Counted from the stretch's first letter, positions 37,865 through 47,946 are shown. The stretch is 64,000 nt of DNA from Sediminicola sp. YIK13 (GCF_001430825.1 NZ_CP010535.1:3452501-3516500), one strand, 5' to 3'. Made by a program: numbers and translations. Notes: generated from the sequence alone by a model not told the origin.

Positions 37865-39198
37865 TGGAGAGATTGGTCATTTTAGGCGGGGGAGAAAGTG
37901 GTGTTGGAACTGCCATTTTGGGCAAGAAAATGGGCTATGATGTCTTTGTGTCCGATGGAGGGAAAATTAAGGAAAAATATAAAAATGCTCTCGAAAATCT
38001 AGGAGTAGATTGGGAGGAGGAAAGACATACAGAGGCTAAAATATTGATTGCCGATGTGGTTATGAAGAGCCCTGGAATACCAGATACGGTTTCCTTGGTG
38101 GTTAAACTTAGGGAAATGAACATCCCCGTTATTTCCGAAATAGAGTTCGCTTCGAGATATACCGAAGCTACTATTATTGGAATAACAGGGAGCAATGGGA
38201 AGACCACGACTACCATGTTGGTGAATCATTTGTTAAAAAATGGTGGATTGAACGTGGGAATGGCCGGTAATATTGGCGACAGTTTTGCGAAAATGGTTGC
38301 AGAACAGGATTATGACTATTACGTGTTGGAGATAAGTAGTTTTCAATTGGATGGCATTGTGGAATTTAAGCCACATATCGCGATCATAACCAATATATCT
38401 CCCGACCATTTGGATCGATATGATTATAAGTTTGAAAATTATATCGCTTCCAAATTTAAGATAGTACAAAATCAAACCGATGAGGATTACCTTATTTACG
38501 ATGCTGATGATGAAGTAATAATGGATTATTTGGAACAACACAAAATATCATCCAAGTTGATTCCCTTTTCCCTGGAGAAAGAATTTACGGAAGGCGCATA
38601 TATAAAAAATAATAAAATACAGATTACAACTCAAAATAACACAATGGAGATGGAGCAAGACACTTTGGCTTTAGAAGGCAAGCACAACCTTAAAAACACT
38701 ATGGCAGCATCAACTGCAGCCAAGTTGGTGCAGATTAGAAAACAGACAATCCGAGAAAGTGTCCAAAATTTTCAAGGCGCCGCCCATAGATTGGAAAAAG
38801 TATTGAAGATCCATCATGTGCAGTACATCAATGATTCCAAAGCTACCAATGTAAATGCAACGTATTATGCATTGGACAGTATGAAAACCCCTACCGTTTG
38901 GATTGTAGGTGGGTTGGATAAAGGGAACGATTATAAATCCTTAATGCCAATGGTCAGGGAAAAGGTAAAGGCCATAGTGTGTTTGGGATTGGATAATTCA
39001 AAAATAAAGGATGCATTTGGCAATGTAGTGGATTTAATGGTGGAGACTTTTTCAATGGAAGAAGCCATAAAGGTGGCTTATAAAATTGCTGAACGAGGTG
39101 ACACCGTATTATTGTCCCCGGCCTGTGCCAGTTTTGACCTATTTAAAAATTACGAAGACAGGGGAGATCAATTTAAAGAAGCTGTAAAAAACCTATAG
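37864..39198 (+). CDS. murD: UDP-MurNAc-L-Ala:D-glutamate ligase
   Basis: 444 residues from ATG 37864, which overlaps the mraY stop (TAATG); the frame is open a little further upstream but the family begins [16 protein letters not shown] loop GSNGKTTTTML, HRLEKV and NDSKATNV are MurD signatures. Adds D-Glu to the muramyl precursor. Confidence 0.95.
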   Translation: MERLVILGGGESGVGTAILGKKMGYDVFVSDGGKIKEKYKNALENLGVDWEEERHTEAKILIADVVMKSPGIPDTVSLVVKLREMNIPVISEIEFASRYTEATIIGITGSNGKTTTTMLVNHLLKNGGLNVGMAGNIGDSFAKMVAEQDYDYYVLEISSFQLDGIVEFKPHIAIITNISPDHLDRYDYKFENYIASKFKIVQNQTDEDYLIYDADDEVIMDYLEQHKISSKLIPFSLEKEFTEGAYIKNNKIQITTQNNTMEMEQDTLALEGKHNLKNTMAASTAAKLVQIRKQTIRESVQNFQGAAHRLEKVLKIHHVQYINDSKATNVNATYYALDSMKTPTVWIVGGLDKGNDYKSLMPMVREKVKAIVCLGLDNSKIKDAFGNVVDLMVETFSMEEAIKVAYKIAERGDTVLLSPACASFDLFKNYEDRGDQFKEAVKNL

Positions 39199-39199
39199 T

Positions 39200-40399
39200 G
39201 TGGTAGATTTTTTTAAAAATATCAAAGGAGATAAGGCCATATGGGGGGTTGTAGCCCTCTTGGCCCTATTTTCTTTTTTACCTGTTTACAGTGCCAGTAG
39301 TAATTTGGTATATGTGGTAGGTAATGGGACAACAGTGGGGCATTTGTTGAAACATGCGATGCTGTTGATTCTGGGATTTGGTGTCATTTATGGCGTTCAT
39401 AAAATACCGACTCACTTTTTTAAAGGTCTATCTCTCATTGCCATGCCTATAGTTTTGTTGTTGTTGGCATACACTTTGGCTCAGGGAACAACTATAGATG
39501 GTGCCAATGCAAGTCGTTGGATTCGCCTTCCCTTGGTTGGTTTTACATTCCAAACTTCTACTTTGGCGTCCGTGGTTTTAATGATCTATGTCGCTAGGTA
39601 CCTTACAAAAATTAAGGATAAAATTATAAGTTTTAAGGAGAGCATCCTGCCCTTGTGGCTGCCAGTTTTTTTGGTGTTGATACTGATCCTTCCCGCTAAC
39701 TTTTCCACAGCTGCCATTATCTTTTTTATGGTATTGTTACTGTGTTTTATGGGGGGGTATCCTATCCGATATTTAATGGGGATAATAGGTGCGGGAATTT
39801 TGCTGCTCACCCTGTTCGTATTGTTGGCCAAGGCCGTTCCAGATGTATTTCCCAATAGGGTGGATACTTGGATCAGTAGAGTGGAAAGCTTTTGGGATCC
39901 AGCGGATACGGAGGCAGATTACCAGATTGAAAAGGCCAAAATAGCTATCGCTACCGGTGGTATTGTGGGTAGCGGTGCGGGAAAGAGTGTCATGAAGAAC
40001 TTTTTGCCGCAGAGCTCTTCGGATTTTATCTATGCCATTATTGTGGAGGAATACGGACTTATTGGGGGTTTCGCCATAATGTTTTTTTATCTGTTGTTGC
40101 TGTTTAGAATAGTGGTGGTTGCCAATGGAAGCTCCAGCGTTTTTAGCAAGTTGCTGGTGGTTGGTGTTGGTTTGCCCATTGTTTTCCAAGCCCTGATCAA
40201 TATGGCTGTGGCAGTAGAATTATTTCCGGTAACCGGGCAGACCTTGCCCTTGATAAGTAGTGGTGGTACCTCAATCTGGATGACCTGTCTTGCAATAGGC
40301 ATCGTATTGAGTGCAAGTAATAAAAATATGGAAGAAGAGGAAAATGCCTCGGAATTGGATGATACGAACCCTTTAGAAGTGCTAAGTGGACAACTATAG
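39200..40399 (+). CDS. ftsW: Division peptidoglycan polymerase FtsW (SEDS family)
   Basis: 399 residues from GTG, about ten TM helices. SEDS features: [16 protein letters not shown], the WDPAD..IGSG-type segment with [23 protein letters not shown] (the Asp aligns with the catalytic Asp of RodA/FtsW) and PLISSGGTS. It polymerises lipid II at the septum with the ftsI product. Its 3' end overlaps murG by 14 bases. Confidence 0.93.
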   Translation: MVDFFKNIKGDKAIWGVVALLALFSFLPVYSASSNLVYVVGNGTTVGHLLKHAMLLILGFGVIYGVHKIPTHFFKGLSLIAMPIVLLLLAYTLAQGTTIDGANASRWIRLPLVGFTFQTSTLASVVLMIYVARYLTKIKDKIISFKESILPLWLPVFLVLILILPANFSTAAIIFFMVLLLCFMGGYPIRYLMGIIGAGILLLTLFVLLAKAVPDVFPNRVDTWISRVESFWDPADTEADYQIEKAKIAIATGGIVGSGAGKSVMKNFLPQSSSDFIYAIIVEEYGLIGGFAIMFFYLLLLFRIVVVANGSSSVFSKLLVVGVGLPIVFQALINMAVAVELFPVTGQTLPLISSGGTSIWMTCLAIGIVLSASNKNMEEEENASELDDTNPLEVLSGQL

Positions 40400-41477
40400 A
40401 TTTATACTTTCCGGGGGAGGAACAGGCGGACATATATATCCGGCCATAGCCATAGCCAACGAATTGAAATTGAGGTATCCCAATGCCGATATTCTGTTTG
40501 TAGGGGCCAAGGATAGAATGGAAATGGAAAAAGTTCCTCAGGCTGGGTATAAAATAAAAGGATTGTGGATTAGTGGGTTACAGCGGAAACTGACCCTTAA
40601 AAATTTAATGTTTCCAGTAAAATTGATAAGTAGTTTGATAGAAGCTCGTAGCATAGTGACAAAATTTAAACCTCAGGTAGTTATCGGTACCGGAGGCTTC
40701 GCCAGTGGTCCACTTTTAAAAATAGCTTCGAACCAAGGGATACCATGCGTGTTGCAGGAACAAAATTCTTATGCCGGGGTCACCAATAAGATGCTGGCTA
40801 AAAAAGTGGAAAAAATATGTGTTGCCTATGATGGGATGGATAAATTTTTTCCTTCCGATAAAATTGTGAAGACAGGAAATCCGGTACGCAGTGATTTAAT
40901 AAAGGCGGTTGTTGATAAGCAGGCTTCGGTTGAATTTTTTGGATTGGACGCTTCCAAGCCGGTTTTAGTGATTTTGGGCGGAAGTTTAGGGGCAAGAAGG
41001 ATCAACCAATTGGTAGCAGAGAAACTATCCTTTTTTCAGGCCCTAGGGCTGCAATTGGTATGGCAGTGCGGTAAGCTCTATTATGAAGAGTACAAGAAAC
41101 ATGGTTCGGATACGGTAAAGGTGTACGACTTTTTGAACGATATGAATTTTGCCTATGGGGCTGCAGATATGATTATATCACGGGCAGGTGCCGGTTCAGT
41201 TTCTGAATTGTGCATCGTGGGGAAGCCGGTTATTTTTATTCCGTCGCCCAATGTTGCGGAAGACCATCAAACAAAGAACGCACAGGCCTTGATTTCAGAA
41301 AATGCTGCTGTCATGGTGAAAGAGAGGGAATTGGATACGCACTTTGAGGTAGTTTTTAAGGAGATTTTCAATTCTAGGGAGCGTCAAGGGGAATTAAGTG
41401 CCAATATAAAGAAATTGGCAATGCCGAATGCTACCAAGCATATCGTTGATGAGATAGAAAAGATAATAAACAAATAA
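40386..41477 (+). CDS. murG: Lipid II-forming GlcNAc transferase MurG
   Basis: 363 residues from GTG, overlapping ftsW. N-terminal [11 protein letters not shown], then [11 protein letters not shown], the GGSLGA loop of the second lobe and AGAGSVSEL for UDP-GlcNAc binding. Membrane-associated, converts lipid I to lipid II. Confidence 0.95.
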   Translation: MDNYRFILSGGGTGGHIYPAIAIANELKLRYPNADILFVGAKDRMEMEKVPQAGYKIKGLWISGLQRKLTLKNLMFPVKLISSLIEARSIVTKFKPQVVIGTGGFASGPLLKIASNQGIPCVLQEQNSYAGVTNKMLAKKVEKICVAYDGMDKFFPSDKIVKTGNPVRSDLIKAVVDKQASVEFFGLDASKPVLVILGGSLGARRINQLVAEKLSFFQALGLQLVWQCGKLYYEEYKKHGSDTVKVYDFLNDMNFAYGAADMIISRAGAGSVSELCIVGKPVIFIPSPNVAEDHQTKNAQALISENAAVMVKERELDTHFEVVFKEIFNSRERQGELSANIKKLAMPNATKHIVDEIEKIINK

Positions 41478-41496
41478 TGCACTATAGAGGATATTA

Positions 41497-42849
41497 ATGA
41501 ACATTAAAGATCTACATAGCGTTTATTTTATAGGAATCGGAGGCATAGGAATGTCTGCCTTGGCCCGTTATTTCAAATTTATTGGAAAGAATGTAGGGGG
41601 TTATGATAAAACCGAGAGTCCATTGACCAAGGAATTGGTTGAGGGCGGGATGGAAATCCATTATGAGGATAATATGGACCTAGTCCCCGAACATTATAAA
41701 AATCCAATAGGAACCTTGGTGGTTTATACTCCAGCGGTACCAATGGATCATACAGAGTACCAGTATTTTGTAAATCGAGGGTTTGAGGTATATAAGAGGT
41801 CGGCCGTCCTAGGATTGGTTACTAACCACAGCTTTTGTTTGGCCGTTGCCGGTACCCATGGAAAAACCACAACGTCCAGTATACTGGCGCACCTGCTAAA
41901 GGAGGCAGGGATGCCAATCACAGCGTTCTTAGGTGGTATTTCCGAAGATTTCAACAGTAATTTTTTATTAGAGGGGACTGAGGTATCTGTTGTGGAGGCC
42001 GATGAGTTTGATAGGTCTTTCCTGCAGCTTACCCCTAATATAGCATGTGTGACCTCGATGGATGCGGACCATCTCGATATTTATGGTACAAGTGAGGCTT
42101 TGGTTCAGTCCTTTAACGATTTTGCCGGGAGGTTAAAAACCGATGGAAAACTCTTTGTTCGCAACGGTCTGCCTTTGGAGGGGATAACGTATGGAATAGC
42201 CGATGGTTCGGATTATTGTATCGAGAACCTTAAAATAGAAAACGGGGCCTATCTTTTTGATCTGGTTACGCCGGAAGAAACTTTTAAGGGGGTCAGGTTC
42301 AGTAAGCCGGGGAAGCACAATTTGCTAAACGGTTTAGTGGCATTTGCGATGGCCTTACAGACTGATGCTCCAAAACAGGGCTTGGTGGATGCCATGGGAA
42401 CGTTTAAAGGGGTGCAAAGACGATTCTCCTATCGTTTGCGAAGGGATGATTTTGTATTTATTGATGATTATGCCCATCATCCTACTGAAATCAATGCAGT
42501 ATATGAGGCAATTGAAGAAATGCATCCCAATAAAAAAGTATTGGCGATTTTTCAGCCTCACCTGTTTTCAAGGACGAGGGATTTTATAGATGATTTTGCC
42601 AAGAGTTTGGAAAAATTCGACAGCGTGCTCTTATTGGATATTTATCCTGCAAGGGAAAAACCAATTGAAGGGGTAACATCGGAGTGGTTGTTGCAGAAAA
42701 TAAACAATCCAAAGAAAAAACTGATTGCAAAATCGGGATTGATCGCAGAGATTAAAAAACAAGCCCCAGAAGTTCTGGTGACCATGGGTGCCGGTGATAT
42801 AGGTTTAGAGGTTGTAAAAATAGAAAAAGAATTCGCTCATGAAAATTAA
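41497..42849 (+). CDS. murC: UDP-MurNAc:L-alanine ligase
   Basis: 450 residues. GIGGIGMSALA Rossmann start, ATP loop GTHGKTTTSS, DEFDRSFLQL and the DDYAHHPTEI region define MurC. First ligase of stem-peptide synthesis. It overlaps ftsQ by 11 bases. Confidence 0.95.
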   Translation: MNIKDLHSVYFIGIGGIGMSALARYFKFIGKNVGGYDKTESPLTKELVEGGMEIHYEDNMDLVPEHYKNPIGTLVVYTPAVPMDHTEYQYFVNRGFEVYKRSAVLGLVTNHSFCLAVAGTHGKTTTSSILAHLLKEAGMPITAFLGGISEDFNSNFLLEGTEVSVVEADEFDRSFLQLTPNIACVTSMDADHLDIYGTSEALVQSFNDFAGRLKTDGKLFVRNGLPLEGITYGIADGSDYCIENLKIENGAYLFDLVTPEETFKGVRFSKPGKHNLLNGLVAFAMALQTDAPKQGLVDAMGTFKGVQRRFSYRLRRDDFVFIDDYAHHPTEINAVYEAIEEMHPNKKVLAIFQPHLFSRTRDFIDDFAKSLEKFDSVLLLDIYPAREKPIEGVTSEWLLQKINNPKKKLIAKSGLIAEIKKQAPEVLVTMGAGDIGLEVVKIEKEFAHEN

Positions 42850-43558
42850 TTGGAACTATCTGAAATTGATGCTGTTGCTGGTTTTAGTGATGTGTCTTTA
42901 CGCGTTTTCTAACCATAGGAGCAGTGTAAAAACTGTTAATGATATTGATTTACAGTTTTTGGGAGATGAAAATTTGTACACCACTCATGAGATGGTTAAT
43001 AAATTGTTAATACAAAAATACGGGAACCTTAAAAACGTGCCCAAAGAAAAATTAGTTTTGAATACCATAGAGAAGGTAATTGAGACCGATGAAATGGTGA
43101 AAAATGCCCAAGTGTATCTTACTGTAGATGGGAAACTTACGTCGAAAATCATACAGCGAAAGCCAATCGGAAGAGTTGAGGGGTTTAAAAAGTATTATGT
43201 GGATGATGAAGGAAGGCGCATGCCCTTCTCTAAAATTCATTCTGCAAGGGTGCCCATTATAACGGGCAACATCACTGGAAAAAGTTTGGAAGATATATAC
43301 GTAATCCTCGAATATATCAATACGGATAATTTTCTAAGAAAAAATATCATCGGTATCCATGTGGGTGCTGATGGGGATTTTCAGTTAAAGTTTCGTATGG
43401 AAAACTTTGTGGTGAATTTGGGAGGTGTTGAGAATTTAAAGGAAAAGTTCAACAACTTCATGGCTTTTTATAACAAGGCCACAAAGGACAAGACATTGAA
43501 TCATTATGATTTAGTGAGTTTAGAGTATAATAATCAAGTAGTGTGCACCAAAATTTAG
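42839..43558 (+). CDS. ftsQ: Division protein FtsQ
   Basis: 239 residues: short cytoplasmic tail, one TM helix (about 8-24), a POTRA-like region (LYTTHEMVNKLLIQKYGNLKNV) and a beta-rich domain. Weak sequence conservation, but topology and position between murC and ftsA fit FtsQ. Confidence 0.85.
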   Translation: MKINWNYLKLMLLLVLVMCLYAFSNHRSSVKTVNDIDLQFLGDENLYTTHEMVNKLLIQKYGNLKNVPKEKLVLNTIEKVIETDEMVKNAQVYLTVDGKLTSKIIQRKPIGRVEGFKKYYVDDEGRRMPFSKIHSARVPIITGNITGKSLEDIYVILEYINTDNFLRKNIIGIHVGADGDFQLKFRMENFVVNLGGVENLKEKFNNFMAFYNKATKDKTLNHYDLVSLEYNNQVVCTKI

Positions 43559-43561
43559 GGT

Positions 43562-44893
43562 ATGGAACAAGGTAGTTATTCGGTTGGATTGGATATTGGG
43601 ACCACCAAGATAGTGGCCATTATAGGGAAGGAGAACGAGTACGGTAAGATTGAGATTCTAGGCATCGGAAGATCCAAGAGTCTTGGGGTACATCGTGGTG
43701 TGGTCAATAACATTACACAAACCATAAAGTCTATCCAACAGGCCATTGAACAAGCCGAAGCTAATTCGGGTTTAAAGATTGGTTCCGTTGTGGTGGGCAT
43801 TGCGGGGCAACATATCAGAAGTTTACAACATAGCGATTACATCACTAGGGTGGATTCTGAGGAGGTGATCAATGATGATGATTTGGACAAACTGTGCAAC
43901 CAGGTATACAAATTGGTCATGTTACCGGGAGAAGAGATCATCCATGTATTGCCGCAAGAGTATAAGGTTGATGGCCAGGCCGAAATCAAACAGCCTATTG
44001 GGATGTATGGAGGAAGGCTGGAGGCCAATTTTCACGTAGTGGTAGGTCAGGTATCTTCCATTAAGAACGTGGGAAGATGTATTAAAAGTGCTGGTTTGGA
44101 TCTGGGAAGTATTACCCTGGAGCCGCTGGCATCGGCAAATGCAGTTTTGAGTCAGGAAGAAAAGGAAGCAGGGGTAGCCCTGATAGACATAGGAGGAGGT
44201 ACCACGGATTTGGCCATTTTTAAAGATGGGATCATCAGGCATACCGCGGTAATCCCTTTTGGGGGCAATGTAATTACCGAGGATATCAAGGAAGGATGTT
44301 CCATCATAGAAAAACAGGCAGAACTGCTAAAAATAAAATTTGGATCGGCCTGGCCTGGAGAGAACAAGGATAATGAGATCGTTTCCATCCCTGGATTAAG
44401 GGGAAGGGAGCCTAAGGAGATCACCCTTAAAAACCTTTCCAAGATCATCCATGCAAGGGTTGTGGAGATCATAGAGCAGGTTTATGTGGAGATTCAGAAC
44501 TACGGTCATGAAGATCAAAAGAAAAAACTGATTGCGGGAATAGTTTTAACGGGTGGAGGAAGCCAGTTGAAACATTTGAAACAATTGGTAGAATATATAA
44601 CAGGGATGGATACCAGAATTGGATATCCAAATGAACATTTGGCAGGTGATTCCGATGAGGAAATAGCTAGCCCTTTGTATGCCACGGCGGTAGGACTATT
44701 GATGAATGCCATCAATACCAAAGCAAAGGTCAAAGCCATTGAAGAGTCCCACGATGAAGTGGACACCGAAGTTATTTATGATGAAGGTAACGGACAGGCC
44801 ACTACGGAGCAACCAAAGACATTGAGAGAAAGAAAATCCATATTTGACAAATGGTCCGAAAAGTTGAAAGACTTCTTGGATAATGCGGAATAG
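43562..44893 (+). CDS. ftsA: Actin-like division protein FtsA
   Basis: 443 residues. Phosphate-1 loop GLDIGTTKIVAIIG, a 1C domain around VVVGIAGQHI, DIGGGTTDLAIF and TGGGSQLKH for nucleotide binding. The C-terminal KWSEKLKDFLDN is an amphipathic membrane-targeting helix. Anchors FtsZ to the membrane. Confidence 0.95.
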   Translation: MEQGSYSVGLDIGTTKIVAIIGKENEYGKIEILGIGRSKSLGVHRGVVNNITQTIKSIQQAIEQAEANSGLKIGSVVVGIAGQHIRSLQHSDYITRVDSEEVINDDDLDKLCNQVYKLVMLPGEEIIHVLPQEYKVDGQAEIKQPIGMYGGRLEANFHVVVGQVSSIKNVGRCIKSAGLDLGSITLEPLASANAVLSQEEKEAGVALIDIGGGTTDLAIFKDGIIRHTAVIPFGGNVITEDIKEGCSIIEKQAELLKIKFGSAWPGENKDNEIVSIPGLRGREPKEITLKNLSKIIHARVVEIIEQVYVEIQNYGHEDQKKKLIAGIVLTGGGSQLKHLKQLVEYITGMDTRIGYPNEHLAGDSDEEIASPLYATAVGLLMNAINTKAKVKAIEESHDEVDTEVIYDEGNGQATTEQPKTLRERKSIFDKWSEKLKDFLDNAE

Positions 44894-44940
44894 GGCATTA
44901 GATAGAGAACACATATCGTATAACCAGTAATACAAAAAGA

Positions 44941-46923
44941 ATGAGCAAGAACACTGAATTTGAAAGTATAGCTTTTGATTTGCCCAAGAATCAAAGCAAT
45001 GTGATAAAAGTCATAGGTGTAGGTGGGGGTGGCAGCAATGCCATAAATCACATGTTCCAGGCCGGGATCAACGGAGTGGATTTTGTGATATGCAATACAG
45101 ATTCACAGGCGTTGGACAATAGTCCGGTTCCGAATAAAATACAACTTGGGGTCTCCCTAACAGAAGGATTGGGCGCTGGTGCAAATCCTGAAGTTGGAGA
45201 ACAGGCCGCCATTGAGAGCATGGAGGACATTAAAACCATGTTGGGTACCAATACAAAAATGGTATTCATTACTGCAGGTATGGGTGGGGGAACAGGTACT
45301 GGAGCTGCCCCTGTCATTGCCAAGCAAGCCAAGGAATTGGATATCCTAACGGTCGGTATCGTAACCATACCCTTCCAATTTGAAGGAAAAATGCGTTGTG
45401 AGCAGGCCCATGTGGGAATGGAAAAACTGCGTAGAAATGTAGATTCATTAATTGTAATCAATAACAATAAGCTTAGGGAAGTTTACGGTAATTTGGGCTT
45501 TAAGGCCGGATTTTCCAAAGCGGATGAAGTGTTGGCAACAGCTGCGAGAGGAATTGCGGAAGTTATTACCCATCACTATACTCAAAACATAGATTTACGT
45601 GATGCCAAGACCGTATTGTCCAATAGTGGTACTGCCATTATGGGATCTGCTGCGGCATCCGGATCATCAAGGGCCCATGAGGCAATCATGAAGGCCTTGG
45701 ATTCACCATTATTGAACGACAACAAGATTACTGGAGCTAAAAACGTGCTGTTGCTCATCGTTTCTGGGTCACAGGAAATTACCATAGATGAGATAGGGGA
45801 AATCAACGACCATATCCAAATAGAGGCCGGTCATGGTGCCAATATCATTATGGGTGTAGGTGAGGACGAAAGTTTGGGAGAGGCCATCGCAGTAACAGTA
45901 ATAGCCACGGGTTTTAATATAGACCAGCAGGATAATATAGTGAATACGGAATCCAAGAAGATTATACATACATTGGAAGATGAGCAAAAAGCCGAACAGG
46001 ATTTGATGCTATCTTCACGTAATGTCGTGCACAAATTGGAATTGGATGAAGAGGAAGAGGCAACTCCAACACCCGAGCTGGTCGTTAAACATCAATTGAT
46101 AGAAGAAGTAGAGGAAGAAGATGAAGTACAGGCAAAAGCTCCTGTAAGAGAAATGGATTTGATACCAACGACAAGTTATCTCAAAAATTTCAATGTCTTT
46201 TACGAAGAGGTTATCGCAGAGAATGTTGAGAATGATTTTATTGTGATCGATTCCAAGGACAGTCTTAGCGATATTGAGGTTGTAGAACCAGTATATGTTT
46301 CCTCCAAAAGGCAGGAAGAGGATCAGTTTACCTTGAGTTTTGATATGCCCTTGAGCCAGTCAAAAAGAAGTTCAGACGAGGAAGAGGAAAAGGAGCACAC
46401 CATTACCTTTAACTTGGACGAGGTCAGGGAAATGGATGTCAGGGATCATATCGAGGTTGTTCCTGTATTAGAATACAACAAGAACGGTGAGAAAAGATAC
46501 AGCTTGGATGATTATATGGAATTGGAGCAAAAACTGACAGGTGCCAAATCCAAGGCTGAAAAGTTTGAACCAAAAATAATTGAGGACGAATTGGTTTTTG
46601 AAAAGAAGACTGTTCAAAGAGAGGAGGATTCTCCTATGGATGAGACCAAAGAGATCAATCCAATGGACACCCCTTTGGAAGAATTGTTGAAATCAAGGGC
46701 TGATGAGCGCAGAAGAAAATTAAAGGATTTCAATTATAAGTTTCAAAACAGCATGAATAGGATCGACGAGATCGAAAAACAGCCTGCCTATAAGAGGCAA
46801 GGGGTGAACTTGAACGAGGCTTCCAGGGAAAATAAGGTCTCTAGAACTTCTCTTAGCGAGGATAGCAATGATGAGATCCAAATGCGTTCAAATAATTCAT
46901 TCCTACATGATAACGTGGATTAA
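44941..46923 (+). CDS. ftsZ: Tubulin-like division GTPase FtsZ with a long C-terminal linker
   Basis: 660 residues. The GTPase domain (about 1-330) has the tubulin signature GGGTGTGAAP and the T7 synergy loop region. The remaining 320 or so residues are acidic and Lys/Glu-rich, much longer than the linkers of Gammaproteobacteria, as is usual in flavobacteria. The tail does not show an obvious canonical FtsA/ZipA-binding peptide by eye. Last gene of the cluster; a terminator follows. Confidence 0.95.
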   Translation: MSKNTEFESIAFDLPKNQSNVIKVIGVGGGGSNAINHMFQAGINGVDFVICNTDSQALDNSPVPNKIQLGVSLTEGLGAGANPEVGEQAAIESMEDIKTMLGTNTKMVFITAGMGGGTGTGAAPVIAKQAKELDILTVGIVTIPFQFEGKMRCEQAHVGMEKLRRNVDSLIVINNNKLREVYGNLGFKAGFSKADEVLATAARGIAEVITHHYTQNIDLRDAKTVLSNSGTAIMGSAAASGSSRAHEAIMKALDSPLLNDNKITGAKNVLLLIVSGSQEITIDEIGEINDHIQIEAGHGANIIMGVGEDESLGEAIAVTVIATGFNIDQQDNIVNTESKKIIHTLEDEQKAEQDLMLSSRNVVHKLELDEEEEATPTPELVVKHQLIEEVEEEDEVQAKAPVREMDLIPTTSYLKNFNVFYEEVIAENVENDFIVIDSKDSLSDIEVVEPVYVSSKRQEEDQFTLSFDMPLSQSKRSSDEEEEKEHTITFNLDEVREMDVRDHIEVVPVLEYNKNGEKRYSLDDYMELEQKLTGAKSKAEKFEPKIIEDELVFEKKTVQREEDSPMDETKEINPMDTPLEELLKSRADERRRKLKDFNYKFQNSMNRIDEIEKQPAYKRQGVNLNEASRENKVSRTSLSEDSNDEIQMRSNNSFLHDNVD

Positions 46924-46959
46924 GGGAATTGCAATTTCTTTAATTTTTTAGAAAAGTTT

Positions 46960-46990
46960 AAACCCGAAAATACAAGTTGTTTTCGGGTTT
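46960..46990 (+). terminator. Terminator of the dcw cluster
   Basis: Stem AAACCCGAAAA / TTTTCGGGTTT with a 9-base loop, followed by A then a T run (46992-46997), 37 bases after the ftsZ stop. Confidence 0.85.
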
Positions 46991-47024
46991 ATTTTTTATC
47001 TTCGCTCATCTAAAATAATTGGAT

Positions 47025-47474
47025 ATGAGCTTGCAACAACGCGTAATGGAAGAAATGAAAACGGCTATGAAAGCCAAGGATACTGTTGCATTGGAATCGC
47101 TCAGGGCCATTAAATCGGCTTTGTTGATGGCACAGACTGAAACAGGGGCTGGTGCTGGACTATCAGAAGACGAGGAAGTGAAGTTGGTGCAAAAGCTTGT
47201 TAAGCAACGTAAGGATAGTGCAGCCATCTATACCGAACAAGGTAGGGCCGACTTGGCAGAACCGGAATTGGCACAAGCTGCAGTTATAGAACGTTTTTTA
47301 CCGGAACAACTGACCGAGGAAGAAATAGAGAAAGTAGTGGTGCAGACCATAGAATCTGTTGGGGCTTCAGGAATGAAGGACATGGGGAAGGTTATGGGTA
47401 TCGTTTCCCAGGAACTTGCCGGACAGGCAGATGGAAAAACAATTTCCAACATTGTAAAAAGAAAACTTTCGTAA
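47025..47474 (+). CDS. yqeY: GatB/YqeY domain protein
   Basis: 149 residues from ATG 47025 (an in-frame TTG two codons earlier is less likely). The helical YqeY fold is shown by LIKSALLMAQTE-like N-terminal helices, LSEDEEVKLVQKLVKQRKDS and the C-terminal KDMGKVMGIVSQELAGQADG. Related to the tail of amidotransferase subunit GatB; possible tRNA-linked role, not proven. The tRNA-Arg gene lies 17 bases downstream. Confidence 0.9.
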   Translation: MSLQQRVMEEMKTAMKAKDTVALESLRAIKSALLMAQTETGAGAGLSEDEEVKLVQKLVKQRKDSAAIYTEQGRADLAEPELAQAAVIERFLPEQLTEEEIEKVVVQTIESVGASGMKDMGKVMGIVSQELAGQADGKTISNIVKRKLS

Positions 47475-47491
47475 ATTTGTAAAGTATTATT

Positions 47492-47565
47492 GGCCTCGTG
47501 GCGCAACTGAATAGCGCATCAGATTTCGGCTCTGAGGGTTACAGGTTTGAATCCTGTCGAGGTCA
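47492..47565 (+). tRNA. tRNA-Arg, anticodon UCG
   Basis: A 74-base cloverleaf: acceptor GGCCTCG / CGAGGTC (with one G-U), D stem GCGC/GCGC, anticodon stem TCAGA/TCTGA with loop TTTCGGC (anticodon TCG at 47526-47528, reading CGA) and T stem ACAGG/CCTGT. CCA is not encoded. The D loop has G18-A19 and the T loop TTTGAAT has U56, replacing the usual G19-C56 pair by A19-U56. Confidence 0.95.
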
Positions 47566-47593
47566 CGAATAAACCACAAAAAAGTGGATGTGC

Positions 47594-47628
47594 AAGCGAG
47601 CTTCAAAAATGAAGCTCGCTTCTTTTTT
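47594..47628 (+). terminator. Terminator after tRNA-Arg
   Basis: A 12-bp perfect stem AAGCGAGCTTCA / TGAAGCTCGCTT with loop AAAA, followed by C and a T run at 47623-47628. Confidence 0.9.
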
Positions 47629-47655
47629 GAAGTAAAGCGAAGCAAATCTTTTTGT

Positions 47656-47907
47656 GGTTTTCAAAGCGGAGCTTTGCAGGAAGGGCGCAGCCAATCCTGT
47701 TTTTTATCCCTTTTGGATTTTCGCTTTAATTTGAGGATAACCATTGTGTGCCTACTTGCTGGTTTTCAAAGCGGAGCTTTGCAGGAAGGGCACAGCCAAT
47801 CCTGATTCTGATCCCAGTTCGGTTTTCTTTTTTTATGGGGATAGGCGTAGTGCGTCTGTTAGCTGGTTTTCAAAGCGGAGCTTTGCAGGAAGGGCGCAGC
47901 CCATCCT
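47656..47907 (+). repeat. Three structured tandem repeats, period about 105 bases
   Basis: A 44-base core beginning GGTTTTCAAAGCGGAG and ending AGCCAATCCTG occurs at 47656-47699, 47761-47804 and 47865-47907 (third copy ends CCCATCCT). The bases between cores are also alignable (ATCCC start, GATA middle, CT-rich end), so the whole unit is about 104-105 bases. Each core folds into hairpin CAAAGC-GGA-GCTTTG and a second CAGGA..TCCTG hairpin around GGC/GCC, with changes mostly in loops. No coding potential is likely. Identity as a REP-like element or RNA is unknown. Confidence 0.85.
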
Positions 47908-47946
47908 TACATTTTCGCGAGTTTAGCATAAACTGGCAAAAAGTAA

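Noticed and set aside
47656-47907. Possible CRISPR array
   Set aside because: Repeat cores are 44 bases but the intervening 60-base stretches are similar to each other, only three copies exist, and no cas gene is present.
47492-47946. tRNA-borne integration site
   Set aside because: No integrase, no direct repeat of the tRNA 3' end and no foreign gene block follow the tRNA; flanking genes are ordinary core genes.
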